64,000 bases of DNA from Marivirga harenae (GTDB taxonomy: Bacteria > Bacteroidota > Bacteroidia > Cytophagales > Cyclobacteriaceae), in the NCBI RefSeq assembly GCF_030534335.1, contig NZ_CP130565.1:1633501-1697500 (forward strand), given 5' to 3'. The notes beneath the pieces were generated by a model, which ran no database searches, was not told the origin of the DNA, and saw nothing but the letters and a program-made list of their open reading frames with translations. The translations under genes and the position numbers were made by a program. Of this stretch, positions 17,848-27,281 are shown one piece after another. The first letter of the stretch is position 1, and every line of letters starts with the position of its first letter.

Positions 17848-18075
17848 CTATTTAGAACGGTCTTGTGTTCTGTTTTTTTGTTTGATGTATCTATGTAAAA
17901 GTAACAGACTTATAGACAACATAAAAATCCAATAGGAATATTCAAAGCCAACTGTAATTGATTGGTGAATCCCAATCACAAAGAAAGCGAAAGCTAAACC
18001 TATTATGATGAAATTAGGTCTAGGACTATGCTTTTCAGAATTCTTATCTTTCTTTAGTTTCTTTTTTTGGCTCAT
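17848..18075 (-). CDS. Small two-helix membrane protein overlapping lptC
   Basis: About 75 residues from the ATG at 18075 (an earlier ATG at 18129 would add 18 residues and deepen the overlap). A lysine-rich N-terminus is followed by two hydrophobic segments (F-I-I-I-G-L-A-F-A-F-F-V-I-G-I and Y-W-I-F-M-L-S-I-S-L-L-L-L). Its first 32 bp lie inside the 3' end of lptC in another frame, and it ends 3 bp before the CNNM gene. The tight packing supports it as real. No family recognised. Confidence 0.6.
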   Translation of the reverse strand: MSQKKKLKKDKNSEKHSPRPNFIIIGLAFAFFVIGIHQSITVGFEYSYWIFMLSISLLLLHRYIKQKNRTQDRSK

Positions 18076-18712
18076 CGGCTCTTTTAATGATTTTTTTGGT
18101 CGGCAACTTTTTAGAGCTGTCGCCTTCAATCTGTTTTGTTTTTCTTGGAGTACCTCTCGTTTGATTCTCTTCTTTTGAAGTAGAATCTGGCTCCTCTAAG
18201 TAGATGGTTCCACTTGGGTTAAGGATTCTGTAGCTTGAAAAATCTTGTTTTGCTCGCAATCCTGTACCTGTTGATATTTGGTCTTCCGATTGGATTCTCA
18301 CAAAGGTTTCCGTGTAAATCTCTTCTTTCTCAGGTTCCCAATATAATTCTTCTGAATTAAGCTTCCGAGGTTCTATATACCCAATGACTTCTACATCACC
18401 CTCCGCTTTATAAATCTCAGTTTCCTTGGTGTAGTATGCTGAATTTGCTTCTAATGTGGATGACATAGTCCCATCCGGCTCAAAAAACTCTATATAAATA
18501 TCATTAGGGAATTCTCTGTCACCATTTTCAAATTCATACTGCTTAGTGGCATTTACGATCACTCTCACTTTTGCTGAATCGGAGTAGATAATTTCAATAG
18601 TGTCTGCCTCCATGATGGGGCCAGAATACTCTTCAAATTTTTGTTTAGATTCCAGACCAGAAGAGCATGACTGGCCAAGTAGAAGCAGTAATAAAAAATG
18701 AAAATGTTTCAT
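18044..18712 (-). CDS. lptC: LPS export protein LptC (lipoprotein form)
   Basis: A 222-residue protein with a lipoprotein signal (L-L-L-G-Q-S-C, lipobox Cys about residue 16) in place of the membrane helix of enterobacterial LptC. The LptC/OstA-like jellyroll is visible around residues 33-175 (S-D-S-A-K-V-R-V-I-V-N-A-T ... A-Y-Y-T-K-E-T-E-I-Y-K-A-E-G-D-V-E-V-I-G). It would bridge LPS from LptFGB to LptA. The C-terminal 45 residues are basic, polar and low-complexity, and the end overlaps the next gene. A promoter element abuts the start codon. Confidence 0.85.
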   Translation of the reverse strand: MKHFHFLLLLLLGQSCSSGLESKQKFEEYSGPIMEADTIEIIYSDSAKVRVIVNATKQYEFENGDREFPNDIYIEFFEPDGTMSSTLEANSAYYTKETEIYKAEGDVEVIGYIEPRKLNSEELYWEPEKEEIYTETFVRIQSEDQISTGTGLRAKQDFSSYRILNPSGTIYLEEPDSTSKEENQTRGTPRKTKQIEGDSSKKLPTKKIIKRADEPKKETKER

Positions 18713-18716
18713 ATCG

Positions 18717-18724
18717 CAAAAATA
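18717..18724 (-). promoter_or_regulatory. Sigma-A -7 element (TATTTTTG) of lptC
   Basis: An exact TAnnTTTG match four bases before the lptC ATG. It is embedded in the T-tract of the terminator of the upstream TPR gene, so termination and re-initiation occur within the same 40 bp. Confidence 0.55.
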
Positions 18725-18761
18725 AAAAAAGCGGTCAAGATAATGAACTCTAGACCGCTTT
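18723..18761 (-). terminator. Rho-independent terminator after the TPR gene
   Basis: On the minus strand AAAGCGGTC pairs with GACCGCTTT across a 16-base loop and runs into a long T-rich tract. It overlaps the lptC promoter. Confidence 0.8.
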
Positions 18762-18780
18762 AGTATAATATATTGAGAGA

Positions 18781-20085
18781 TTAATCTCTTATTTTAACAT
18801 TAACAGTTTCGCCAATCCAACATCCAACTTTTACTTCGTCACCGATTTCGTAATCATAGTTAAAGATGTCTTCATTTGAAGGGAATTGTTCCTTGGCAAC
18901 GCTCATTCTTGTAGCATCCCCTCCTCTTTGGTACATTTCATATGCGGCAATATAGACTGCTCTGTCCTTCACCACATCATTACCACCTTTACATTCAAGA
19001 TAGCTATTCAAATATAAATCACCAATTAGTGAGTATGCTTCTTTTCTTGATGGGTCTTCATTCAAGGCATCATAAGCATAACTTCTAGCTTGTGATTTAT
19101 TCCCCATTTTTGAAGCAATGTCTGCCAATTCGATCTGGACATCTGCTTTTTTAATATTATCTTCTGTCAAGGTTAACGCTTGTTCGAAATATTTCTTGGC
19201 CTCGCTCAAGTTTTCATTTGCTTTAGACCTTAGAGCAATGATTCTTGATAAGCCAAATTCGGGTGCATTTTTATTTACCACTTTAGCTGCTCCAAGAAAT
19301 GAATCCGAGCCAGTACATCCTCCAGCAAGCGAAAATTTAACGATCTTTTCAGCATCTCCCAGCGTTTTACCATCTTCAATAAATTTAGGGTACAATTTTT
19401 CATCTATTATTGCACAGTCTATTGTAACAGATGCATTGAATAATTTTTCTACATAATCCCGGGCTCTTTGAATGTTTTGTTCATTCTCTCCATTGGCCAG
19501 CATTTCGTCTAATAGGTCTTGAATTTGATCATAGATTTCAATTACATCTACATCAGTTAATGGACCACCAGTTAATTTGTAGCGTCTTACAGCATCCATA
19601 TAATGGAAAGTGTTAGAGACAAATCCATTTGCCCCCACCATTTCAATAGCCTCTTTGTGGATTTCATATAAATCTTTATATCTATCTTTTCTTTCTTTCC
19701 ACATATCGTAAGCTCCAGAAGCCTTTCTGTTGGTTACATTTTCTACATCATTGAAATATTCCATTCTCAAATCATATAGTAAAACTACAGAGTCTTGTAG
19801 ATTTTCCTGCTCCTTCCCAGTGGTAGTTTGAGCTAAATTTTCATATATTTTCACTCCTTGGATATAAATAGAGGGATTAAGATCAGGAGTCTCTTTTAAT
19901 AACCATTCCAGTGGTGGCTTTGCCGCTTCATATTTTTCTGCTGTAAGCATATCAGAGTACAGCGCATTCTTTTCAACGGCTTTTGCTTTTTTATCTGGAT
20001 CTTCTGGCCAGTTCCAGCCACTTTGTCCAAGCATTGAAGCTTGAACACCTATTAATACTGCTAATGTTAATAGAATCTTTTTCAT
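18781..20085 (-). CDS. Secreted tetratricopeptide-repeat protein
   Basis: A 434-residue protein with a signal peptide (cut after M-L-G-Q near residue 21). Helical TPR-type repeats are best seen near residues 288-365 (A-K-K-Y-F-E-Q-A-L-T-L ... S-Q-A-R-S-Y-A-Y-D-A-L-N-E-D-P-S-R-K-E-A-Y-S-L-I-G-D-L-Y). Such proteins scaffold envelope complexes. It sits 12 bp after an outer-membrane protein gene and before lptC, so a role in outer-membrane biogenesis is a reasonable guess only. Confidence 0.75.
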   Translation of the reverse strand: MKKILLTLAVLIGVQASMLGQSGWNWPEDPDKKAKAVEKNALYSDMLTAEKYEAAKPPLEWLLKETPDLNPSIYIQGVKIYENLAQTTTGKEQENLQDSVVLLYDLRMEYFNDVENVTNRKASGAYDMWKERKDRYKDLYEIHKEAIEMVGANGFVSNTFHYMDAVRRYKLTGGPLTDVDVIEIYDQIQDLLDEMLANGENEQNIQRARDYVEKLFNASVTIDCAIIDEKLYPKFIEDGKTLGDAEKIVKFSLAGGCTGSDSFLGAAKVVNKNAPEFGLSRIIALRSKANENLSEAKKYFEQALTLTEDNIKKADVQIELADIASKMGNKSQARSYAYDALNEDPSRKEAYSLIGDLYLNSYLECKGGNDVVKDRAVYIAAYEMYQRGGDATRMSVAKEQFPSNEDIFNYDYEIGDEVKVGCWIGETVNVKIRD

Positions 20086-20097
20086 CTTTCTTAAAAT

Positions 20098-21393
20098 TTA
20101 ATCAAACTGTCTTCGTAAAAACCATCTATCGTTAAAAGTAAAACTCAAATTAAAATTTAAATAATTTTCTTGTACCAAATTATTTAAAAGTGTTCCCCTT
20201 TGGCCTACTTCAAACGCTAAATTTACGTTTGATATGTTACTTATAGGTAGGGTAGAACCAAAAGTTATGCCAAATGAATTTATTGAGTTGTTATTTATAA
20301 CCAATGGGCCATTGGAAATGTTAAGTCCTGCTCGGTAAGTAATTCTCTCATAGTACTTTGTGCCAGATTGAGCATCTGGAGTGAATTCCCCTCCAAAATT
20401 TAGTTTCATAAGCTCTCCAAAATTATTGTCTGAAACGCCAAAGCTGCTATATTCTGACCAGTCTTGATATGATACATCCGCTAGAATTGCCCATGCATTT
20501 AGTTTCAAATAGCTTAATCCAACGCTTATTTTTTGTGGGACTACTGTGGTACCTTCTCTATCTGCCTCTAAAAATGCATTATCTGTATTTTCAGCCCTTA
20601 AAGGCGTTTCAGCAAGGCTAAGGAGCTGTAAGAACGAATTTCTGTTTGTTGCTAAATTAGCTTGTACATCATAGGTAGCGCCAAGAGATAAGTAATTATT
20701 ACCTAGCTTTTTCCTGAAGTTAGTGCCTAGCACAAAGGAAAAATCAGAAAAGTTGTCAGTGTACTCTGCTGAAACTAAATAAGGGATATTTATGGTATCA
20801 CCTTCATTGATAATATTTTCGTAAATTGTTCTGTCGGTAATATTGCCAAAATTGTAATTAGCTTCTGCCCCAATCGCTATGTTTTCGGTTATATTCCAAC
20901 CATTTGCTAAGCTAAATTGAGAAATTGCCCCCTCTCCTTCGAATCTAGAAATTGCAGCTTGAGGGTCGCTTATTTGGTCTGAACTTGACCGTTCGATATT
21001 ATAATTTTTTGAAGATAGTGGCCTCAAAGAAACAGAAAGAGCATATTTTCCTGGTACTATGGGAAATGCTATTGTCGCATATTTTAATCCGCCATTGACT
21101 TGAATAAATCTACTGGTTTCATCATTAATATTGTTTTGAGATATGCTAAGCCCAGCTTCAAATGACGTAAAGCGTTGTCCGCCCAATAAGGCTGGGTTCA
21201 ATACTGGAATAAACCAGGGACTTTGATAAGCAATACCTGCATTACCCATTCCATTATTGGAAACATAAGCTTTTTCTGACATCATGCCGATCCCATATGC
21301 GGAGTATGGTGAAGACATCTCCTGAGAATATGATGATGAAATAAAAATTATGGAAAAAATACTGGCAACTAAGCCGGTCTTAAATTGACACAT
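20098..21393 (-). CDS. Outer-membrane beta-barrel protein (FadL/OmpP1-like)
   Basis: A 431-residue protein with a signal peptide and the N-terminal S-P-Y-S-A-Y-G-I-G motif common to Bacteroidota FadL/OmpP1-type barrels. Many alternating amphipathic strands follow, and the chain ends with aromatic strands (F-N-L-S-F-T-F-N-D-R-W-F). FadL-type proteins admit hydrophobic molecules, but the substrate here is unknown. The gene begins 14 bp inside the end of coaX and is followed by the TPR gene, forming one unit. Confidence 0.75.
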   Translation of the reverse strand: MCQFKTGLVASIFSIIFISSSYSQEMSSPYSAYGIGMMSEKAYVSNNGMGNAGIAYQSPWFIPVLNPALLGGQRFTSFEAGLSISQNNINDETSRFIQVNGGLKYATIAFPIVPGKYALSVSLRPLSSKNYNIERSSSDQISDPQAAISRFEGEGAISQFSLANGWNITENIAIGAEANYNFGNITDRTIYENIINEGDTINIPYLVSAEYTDNFSDFSFVLGTNFRKKLGNNYLSLGATYDVQANLATNRNSFLQLLSLAETPLRAENTDNAFLEADREGTTVVPQKISVGLSYLKLNAWAILADVSYQDWSEYSSFGVSDNNFGELMKLNFGGEFTPDAQSGTKYYERITYRAGLNISNGPLVINNNSINSFGITFGSTLPISNISNVNLAFEVGQRGTLLNNLVQENYLNFNLSFTFNDRWFLRRQFD

Positions 21394-22096
21394 TATATCT
21401 TAAAATTGCATTTAAACCCATTAAAACTAATTCAGGGATTGCAAAGATGGAAGCTTTTATTTTAGATTCAAAGAATTTTGCATCTCCTCCCGTAATTATT
21501 GTCGTGAGCGGTGAATATTTGCTTTTAACTTCTTGAATGTAAGCGTCTATCTCTGCCTGAATTCCGAATGCAACTCCACTTTGCATAGCACCTATAGTGT
21601 TGTCAGCTATGTAAGCAGCAATTGGTTCAGGGTCTATCAACGGCAAACGGGCTGTAAAATTATGCATACTTTTAAATCTCATATGCAAACCAGGCGAAAT
21701 AGCACCACCATGATAAATATTTCCGTTTTCAAGTACCTCGTAAGTAATGCAAGTACCAAGGTCAATGGTCAAGCTGCTGTCGTTCGGGTGCAGGCTTTGG
21801 GCTCCAGCAACTGCAGCTAAACGGTCTAGCCCAATAGTTTCAGATTTATAGTGGTTTTCAAATGGTAGTGGAGTTTTCGTATTTAAGAAGATCGGATTAT
21901 TAAGATTCTTCAATTCTTTCAAAACATTTTGATAGGAAATATTTACGCTGGAAATAATTGCAGAATCAATTTGATAAGAATCTAAAGAATTATTTAGCTC
22001 ATACAAAGATTCAAAAGTTTCGGTAGATTCTAAGTGGTCTTCCTTAAAAAGACCTATTTTCGTTTTAGTATTGCCTATATCTATGGCTAAGTTCAT
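21380..22096 (-). CDS. coaX: Type III pantothenate kinase
   Basis: A 238-residue protein with the ASKHA-fold CoaX motifs: N-terminal A-I-D-I-G-N-T-K-T-K-I-G-L-F (phosphate-1), L-D-R-L-A-A-V-A-G-A, and I-D-L-G-T-C-I-T-Y-E with the G-G-A-I-S-P-G loop. It phosphorylates pantothenate with ATP as the first step of coenzyme A synthesis. It heads the minus-strand unit coaX, OMP and TPR, a pairing of a CoA gene with envelope genes. The divergent neighbour anmK starts 36 bp away. Confidence 0.93.
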   Translation of the reverse strand: MNLAIDIGNTKTKIGLFKEDHLESTETFESLYELNNSLDSYQIDSAIISSVNISYQNVLKELKNLNNPIFLNTKTPLPFENHYKSETIGLDRLAAVAGAQSLHPNDSSLTIDLGTCITYEVLENGNIYHGGAISPGLHMRFKSMHNFTARLPLIDPEPIAAYIADNTIGAMQSGVAFGIQAEIDAYIQEVKSKYSPLTTIITGGDAKFFESKIKASIFAIPELVLMGLNAILRYNVSI

Positions 22097-22132
22097 ATTG
22101 CCCTTATTAAAAACCTAAAAGTAAATAAATTT

Positions 22133-23215
22133 ATGGAAAAGCTCGTCTATACTGCAATCGGTCTAATGTCTGGGACTTCTCTAGATGGCTTGGATATTGC
22201 ACTCTGCCATTTTGAAAAGTCACCAAATAATCACTGGAAATGGGAGATATTGGAGGCTGAAACGAAAAGCTATCCCGACAGAATCAAAACAAATTTAAAG
22301 GATGCGATTAGGTTGAGCAGTCTAGATTTACATTTACTAGATGTTGAATTGGGAAAATGGATGGGAAAGGCTGTTGCACAATTTATTGAGCAGCATGATG
22401 TGAGTATTGATTTTATTGCATCACATGGACACACTGTTTTTCATTTACCCGAAAAGCAAATGACCTTACAGATAGGAAATCCACATTTTATTCACGCGAA
22501 TACTCATCTCCCTGTAATTTCTGATTTTAGGAGCTTAGATTTGGCTAAAGGTGGCCAAGGGGCTCCGCTAGTTCCTATTGGGGATGAGTTATTATTTAGT
22601 CAATATGATATTTGCGTTAATTTAGGAGGTATTGCTAATTTGTCATTTAAAGATGAAATGAATAAAAGAGTTGCCTATGATGTATGCGTGTGCAATATCT
22701 TACTCAATACATTAGCAAATTATAAAGATGTGGAATATGATGACAAAGGATTGATGGCTAAATCAGGAGATTTAATCCCGCAGCTTTTAAATGAATGGGA
22801 CAATTTTTCATTTTTGAAAAGGGACTTTCCTAAAAGTCTTGGGATCGAGTCAATTGAACCTGAAATTCTTGATAAAATTAATTTTTCTCAATTCAAAGTT
22901 GAAGATATGCTGTCCACCGCAGTAGAACATATTGCCACTCATATAAGTAATGCTTTAATTACAGCTAAAAATAGAGGATTGGTTTTGTTAACAGGTGGAG
23001 GAGCTTTTAATGACTTCTTGATTGAAACAGTAGAAAGTAAATTGCATCAAGATTTAAAGCTTGAGGTAGCAGATCAGAAATTGGTGAATTATAAAGAAGC
23101 ATTGATTTTTGCATTTTTAGGAGTTTTAAATGTGAGAAACGAATTTAATACATTGTCTTCAGTAACCGGTGCTCATTCCGACAGTGTATCTGGTCAAAAG
23201 CTTGGCAATATTTGA
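22133..23215 (+). CDS. anmK: Anhydro-N-acetylmuramic acid kinase
   Basis: A 360-residue protein with the AnmK opening I-G-L-M-S-G-T-S-L-D-G-L-D, the S-H-G-H-T-V-F-H block, F-R-S-L-D-L-A-K-G-G-Q-G-A-P-L-V-P and the C-terminal L-L-T-G-G-G-A-F-N-D-F nucleotide-binding loop. It converts 1,6-anhydro-MurNAc to MurNAc-6-phosphate in peptidoglycan recycling. It is transcribed divergently from coaX. The promoter of the following dehydrogenase gene begins just after its stop. Confidence 0.95.
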   Translation: MEKLVYTAIGLMSGTSLDGLDIALCHFEKSPNNHWKWEILEAETKSYPDRIKTNLKDAIRLSSLDLHLLDVELGKWMGKAVAQFIEQHDVSIDFIASHGHTVFHLPEKQMTLQIGNPHFIHANTHLPVISDFRSLDLAKGGQGAPLVPIGDELLFSQYDICVNLGGIANLSFKDEMNKRVAYDVCVCNILLNTLANYKDVEYDDKGLMAKSGDLIPQLLNEWDNFSFLKRDFPKSLGIESIEPEILDKINFSQFKVEDMLSTAVEHIATHISNALITAKNRGLVLLTGGGAFNDFLIETVESKLHQDLKLEVADQKLVNYKEALIFAFLGVLNVRNEFNTLSSVTGAHSDSVSGQKLGNI

Positions 23216-23219
23216 AATA

Positions 23220-23235
23220 TATTTTTGTAGTTTTG
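23220..23235 (+). promoter_or_regulatory. Two adjacent -7 elements (TATTTTTG, TAGTTTTG) of the dehydrogenase gene
   Basis: Two consecutive exact TAnnTTTG matches lie just after the anmK stop. Either would give a leader of roughly 60-70 bases to the ATG at 23301. They also lie inside the upstream extension of the open frame, so starts before 23235 are unlikely. Confidence 0.5.
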
Positions 23236-23300
23236 GCGTTTTGGAAACTTCGATGAATGGATTCATCAAAATTTTTTGTAAAACGACTAACGCTTGGAAT

Positions 23301-24527
23301 ATGAAAGAACTCTTAGAGAAATTTGAGAATAAACGACCTGAAGTAGTATTTGAATGGAATGATCCTGAAACGGAAGCAGAAGGATGGGTAGTTATCAATT
23401 CACTGAGAGGTGGTGCTGCAGGAGGTGGAACCCGCATGAGACCAGGACTTGATAAAAGAGAGGTAGAATCTTTAGCCAAAACAATGGAGGTGAAATTTAC
23501 CGTTTCAGGTCCCGAAATTGGCGGTGCAAAATCTGGAATTAATTTTGACCCCAATGACCCAAGAAAAAAGGGCGTATTGGAAAGATGGTATAAAGCGGTA
23601 TTTCCATTATTGAAAAATTATTACGGAACAGGAGGAGATCTAAATGTGGACGAAATCCACGAGGTTATTCCTATCACTGAAGAATATGGCCTCTGGCATC
23701 CGCAAGAAGGAGTGGTAAATGGACACTATAATGCTACTGAGCCTGAAAAAATAAAAAAATTGGGACAGCTGAGACAGGGCGTCATTAAAGTAATTGAAGC
23801 ACCCAACTACAGCCCAGATATAAGGAGGAAATATACTGTAGCAGATATGGTTACAGGTTTTGGAGTTTCAAAATCAGTGGAGCACTACTACCATATTTGG
23901 GGCGGTAAATTACATAAGAAGCGAGCCATTATCCAGGGATGGGGAAATGTTGGTGCATCAGCAGCCTTCTTCTTGGCACAAGCAGGAGTTAATGTAGTAG
24001 GAATAATTGATAGGAATGGAGGGTTAATCAATGAAAATGGATTTTCGTTGGAAGAGATTACACATTTATTCTTGACCAGAAAAGGGAATGAATTGACTGC
24101 TGATAACCTAATTCCTTTTGAAGAAATTAACAAAAAGATATGGTCATTAGAGGCAGAGATATTTATACCAGCCGCGGCATCGAGACTTATTACCAAAGAT
24201 CATGTGGAGGAAATGATTGCCTCGAAATTAGAGGTCATTTCCGCTGGTGCTAACGTCCCTTTTGCCGATAAAGAAATATTTTTTGGGCCGATAGCGGATT
24301 TTACTGATAATAAAGTGGCTGTAATTCCTGATTTTATAGCTAATTGTGGCATGGCCAGAGTTTTTGCTTATTTGATGACAACAGATGCCGAAATTACTGA
24401 TGAAGCTATTTTCGAGGATACTTCAAGAACAATTGAAAGGGCGCTCCGTAAAACATTTGAGGCAAGCAATTCAAATGTGAATATTTCAAAGACTTCTTTT
24501 GAAATCGCATTAAGTCAATTAATTTAA
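23301..24527 (+). CDS. Glu/Leu/Phe/Val dehydrogenase family protein
   Basis: About 408 residues from the ATG at 23301. The frame is open further upstream, but that stretch overlaps anmK and two promoter elements. The family is shown by G-G-A-A-G-G-G-T-R-M-R-P, K-F-T-V-S-G-P-E-I-G-G-A-K-S-G-I-N-F (substrate Lys region), G-T-G-G-D-L-N-V-D-E and the Rossmann G-W-G-N-V-G-A-S-A-A-F. It deaminates an amino acid with NAD(P). Which amino acid is unresolved, and Glu and Leu are both possible. Confidence 0.88.
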   Translation: MKELLEKFENKRPEVVFEWNDPETEAEGWVVINSLRGGAAGGGTRMRPGLDKREVESLAKTMEVKFTVSGPEIGGAKSGINFDPNDPRKKGVLERWYKAVFPLLKNYYGTGGDLNVDEIHEVIPITEEYGLWHPQEGVVNGHYNATEPEKIKKLGQLRQGVIKVIEAPNYSPDIRRKYTVADMVTGFGVSKSVEHYYHIWGGKLHKKRAIIQGWGNVGASAAFFLAQAGVNVVGIIDRNGGLINENGFSLEEITHLFLTRKGNELTADNLIPFEEINKKIWSLEAEIFIPAAASRLITKDHVEEMIASKLEVISAGANVPFADKEIFFGPIADFTDNKVAVIPDFIANCGMARVFAYLMTTDAEITDEAIFEDTSRTIERALRKTFEASNSNVNISKTSFEIALSQLI

Positions 24528-24603
24528 CATTTAATTAATCAATTCCCCATAAGTATATTAGAAGGAAACTTCCTAAATTGGGGATTCTTGAAAAATCATT
24601 TGC

Positions 24604-26094
24604 ATGAGAACATCGATATTTTCTATTTCAGCAATAATTTTGACCTTTTTATTTTCTGTATTCTACACTCCCAAGGTATTTTCCGAGGAAGGAAGAGTAA
24701 ATACTGAAATTGTAGATGAAGGCAATCAAGACGAGCATGCTAATGAAGTAGAAAATGAAGAAGAAGGACATCATTCTGCGCCTGCGTGGACTGTGATTCC
24801 TTTCGTCCTGCTATTATTAATGATAGCAACAGGGCCGTTATTTTATGAGCATTTTTGGCATAAAAACTATCCGAAAATTGCAGTTATTTTAGCAGTTCTG
24901 GTGGTGAGTTACTATTTATTTGTAATCCATAATGTACACAGTCCTGTACATGCAGGCTTTGAATACATACAATTTATATCACTTTTAGCTTCTCTCTATA
25001 TTGCTTCTGGTGGGATTGTAATTAAGGTCAATAAGAAATCAACCCCGATTGTTAATATTGTGATGTTGCTTATCGGAAGCCGCAGTTTCCAATTTGATCG
25101 GAACTACAGGAGCTTCTATGTTATTAATCAGGCCTTTTATTCGTTTAAATAAGAACAGAATAAAAGCTTATCATATTATATTTTTCATTTTCATGGTCAG
25201 TAATATTGGAGGGTCCTTAACCCCAATCGGTGACCCACCACTTTTCTTAGGGTTCTTAAAAGGGGTTCCTTTTTCTGGACTTTGGAGCACAACTGGCCCG
25301 CATGGATCTTTGCCTTGATTATTTTGTCAGTGGTCTTTTATTTTCTTGATAAAAGAAATAAGTCTGGTGCCGAAGAAGATGAAAAAGAGGTTTTTGATAA
25401 TAAAATTACCATTAATGGGAAAAGAAACTTTCTCTGGTTGACGGTGATCATAATATCTGTTTTTATTGATCCAAACGTATTCTCTTGGGTGCCAGGAATT
25501 ACCTACGATGGGCAAGAATTTTCCTACATAAGAGAAGTTATCATGCTAAGTGTGACTTATCTGTCTTATAAATTTGCTAAAGAGAAAGTGCATGAGCTTA
25601 ATGAATTTAGTTTCGAACCCATCAGGGAAGTAGCTTTTATTTTCATAGGAATTTTTGGTACAATGATGCCAGCCTTAGATTTAGTGGGAGATTTTGCTAA
25701 ATCAGAAACTGGAGCTGCACTAATTACTCACAATACGCTTTATTGGGGAACTGGTCTTTTATCTGGTTTCTTAGATAATGCACCTACATATTTAAATTTC
25801 TTGGCAGCTGCCATGGCATCACAGGGTGGAAGTATTTCTGTCTTATCGGAAGTAACGCAATTTGCTAACGGAGGAGTGTATTATGATTCGGTGGCAGACC
25901 TGACGGCCATTTCCATTGCAGCTGTATTTTTTGGTGCGATGACCTATATTGGCAATGGACCTAATTTCATGGTGAAATCAATTGCTGAGCAAGTTGGTAT
26001 TAAGATGCCTTCCTTCTTCGGGTATATTATAAGATACTCTATACCATTTTTACTTCCACTATTACTATTGGTGTGGTTTTTATTCATCAGGTAA
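24604..26094 (+). pseudogene. Sodium:proton antiporter gene with two compensating frameshifts
   Basis: The full span would encode about 496 residues of an ion-transporter-superfamily Na+/H+ antiporter (NhaD/ArsB/citrate type): signal-like N-terminus, acidic and His-rich loop, then about twelve helices with G-G-S-L-T-P-I-G-D-P-P-L-F and a mirrored L-D-N-A-P-T-Y motif. The frame breaks twice. One extra A at 25077-25078 (read A-A-V-S-N-L-I-G-T-T-G after correction) shifts to frame 2. One missing T in the T-run at 25270-25274 (expected P-F-F-W-T-L-E) shifts back. Without correction the first product ends at 25152. Both indels could be sequence errors, since the rest shows no decay. Confidence 0.85.
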
Positions 26095-26130
26095 AGAAAA
26101 GGGCAGGTTTAAATCCTGCCCTTTTCTCTG
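26094..26130. terminator. Bidirectional terminator between the antiporter gene and hemE
   Basis: The stem AGAAAAGGGCAGG / CCTGCCCTTTTCT around a 7-base loop, between two convergent genes. Confidence 0.85.
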
Positions 26131-26151
26131 TCATAAAAATACAACTAGGAT

Positions 26152-27183
26152 TTATTTTTGGCTATATTCCTTTACAGTTTCAATAAACCATTTTACATGA
26201 TCAGGATTGATGTCTGGGTAAACCCCATGACCTAGATTGGCAATATGCCGCCCACTACCAAATTCTTCCAACATCTTTTTGGTATGTTGCTGAATTGTGG
26301 TTTTATCACCATAAAGGACGCACGGGTCTAGATTACCTTGCAGCGTTTTATTTTCACCAACAATACTTCTCACTTCTTTTGGGTTCATGGTCCAGTCCAA
26401 ACCTATTGTATGGTAATCAAGCGAACTTAAATCTGCAAAGGCGGCATGTGCATCCTTTGCAAAAACCGTTTTAGGTACGTCCTGAATGGCGTCAGCAATT
26501 TTCTTTAGATATGGAATAGAGAATTGCTTGTATTGTTCATGCGACAAGATACCAGCCCAACTGTCAAACACCTGTACTAAATCAGCCCCAGCTGAGATTT
26601 GCGCTTTTAAATAAGCAATGGTACTGTCTGTGATTTTTTGTAACAGTTGGTGTGATAATTCTGGATCGGTATAAAGCATTGCTTTTGCTTTTGAGAAAGT
26701 TTTACTGCCTGAGCCTTCCACCATATAAGCGAAAATAGTCCAAGGAGCACCTGCGAAACCAATTAAAGGTACCCGGCCATTTAATTCCTTTTTAGTGATT
26801 TCTATTGCCTTAGTAACATAGGAAAGACTTTCTTCCACATTAGCCACCTTTAATTTTTCAACATCTGCTTTAGATTGAATAGTTTCAGGGAATTTTGGTC
26901 CTTTTTTTTCAATCATTTCATAAGGTAATCCCATAGCTTCAGGAATAACCAGGATGTCAGAGAAAATAATGGCAGCATCTACATCCAAAATATCTACCGG
27001 TTGAATGGTCACTTCAGCAGCTAATTCAGGAGTTTGAGCCAACTCAATAAAACCACTAACACTCGCTCTCACCTTTCTATATTCAGGTAATATTCTACCC
27101 GCCTGTCTCATCAACCAAACAGGAGTTCTTTCTACTTTTTCACCTTTCGCTGCTCTCAACAGCAGATCATTTTTAAATTCCAT
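26152..27183 (-). CDS. hemE: Uroporphyrinogen decarboxylase
   Basis: About 343 residues starting M-E-F-K-N-D. The HemE signature [16 protein letters not shown] lies near the N-terminus, followed by [14 protein letters not shown] and G-F-A-G-A-P-W-T. It decarboxylates uroporphyrinogen III to coproporphyrinogen III in haem synthesis. An ATG 15 bp upstream (27198) is in frame but lies beyond a TATATTTG promoter element at 27188-27195, so the ATG at 27183 is the start. No other haem gene is adjacent. Confidence 0.96.
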   Translation of the reverse strand: MEFKNDLLLRAAKGEKVERTPVWLMRQAGRILPEYRKVRASVSGFIELAQTPELAAEVTIQPVDILDVDAAIIFSDILVIPEAMGLPYEMIEKKGPKFPETIQSKADVEKLKVANVEESLSYVTKAIEITKKELNGRVPLIGFAGAPWTIFAYMVEGSGSKTFSKAKAMLYTDPELSHQLLQKITDSTIAYLKAQISAGADLVQVFDSWAGILSHEQYKQFSIPYLKKIADAIQDVPKTVFAKDAHAAFADLSSLDYHTIGLDWTMNPKEVRSIVGENKTLQGNLDPCVLYGDKTTIQQHTKKMLEEFGSGRHIANLGHGVYPDINPDHVKWFIETVKEYSQK

Positions 27184-27187
27184 GCTG

Positions 27188-27195
27188 CAAATATA
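27188..27195 (-). promoter_or_regulatory. Sigma-A -7 element (TATATTTG) of hemE, decides its start
   Basis: An exact TAnnTTTG match four bases before the hemE ATG. It excludes the earlier in-frame ATG and predicts a leaderless or near-leaderless transcript. Confidence 0.6.
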
Positions 27196-27281
27196 CATTC
27201 ATATTATGCTTCTGAATTATAATAATGCTAAACTTTTCTGTTTCTTTGCCGATTAATGCATTAGGCTAAATATATACTGCT

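Noticed and set aside
24604-26094. Programmed ribosomal frameshifting in the antiporter gene
   Set aside because: Two opposite shifts are needed, the sites lack slippery heptamers with structure, and simple indels explain the frame. Error or mutation is more likely.
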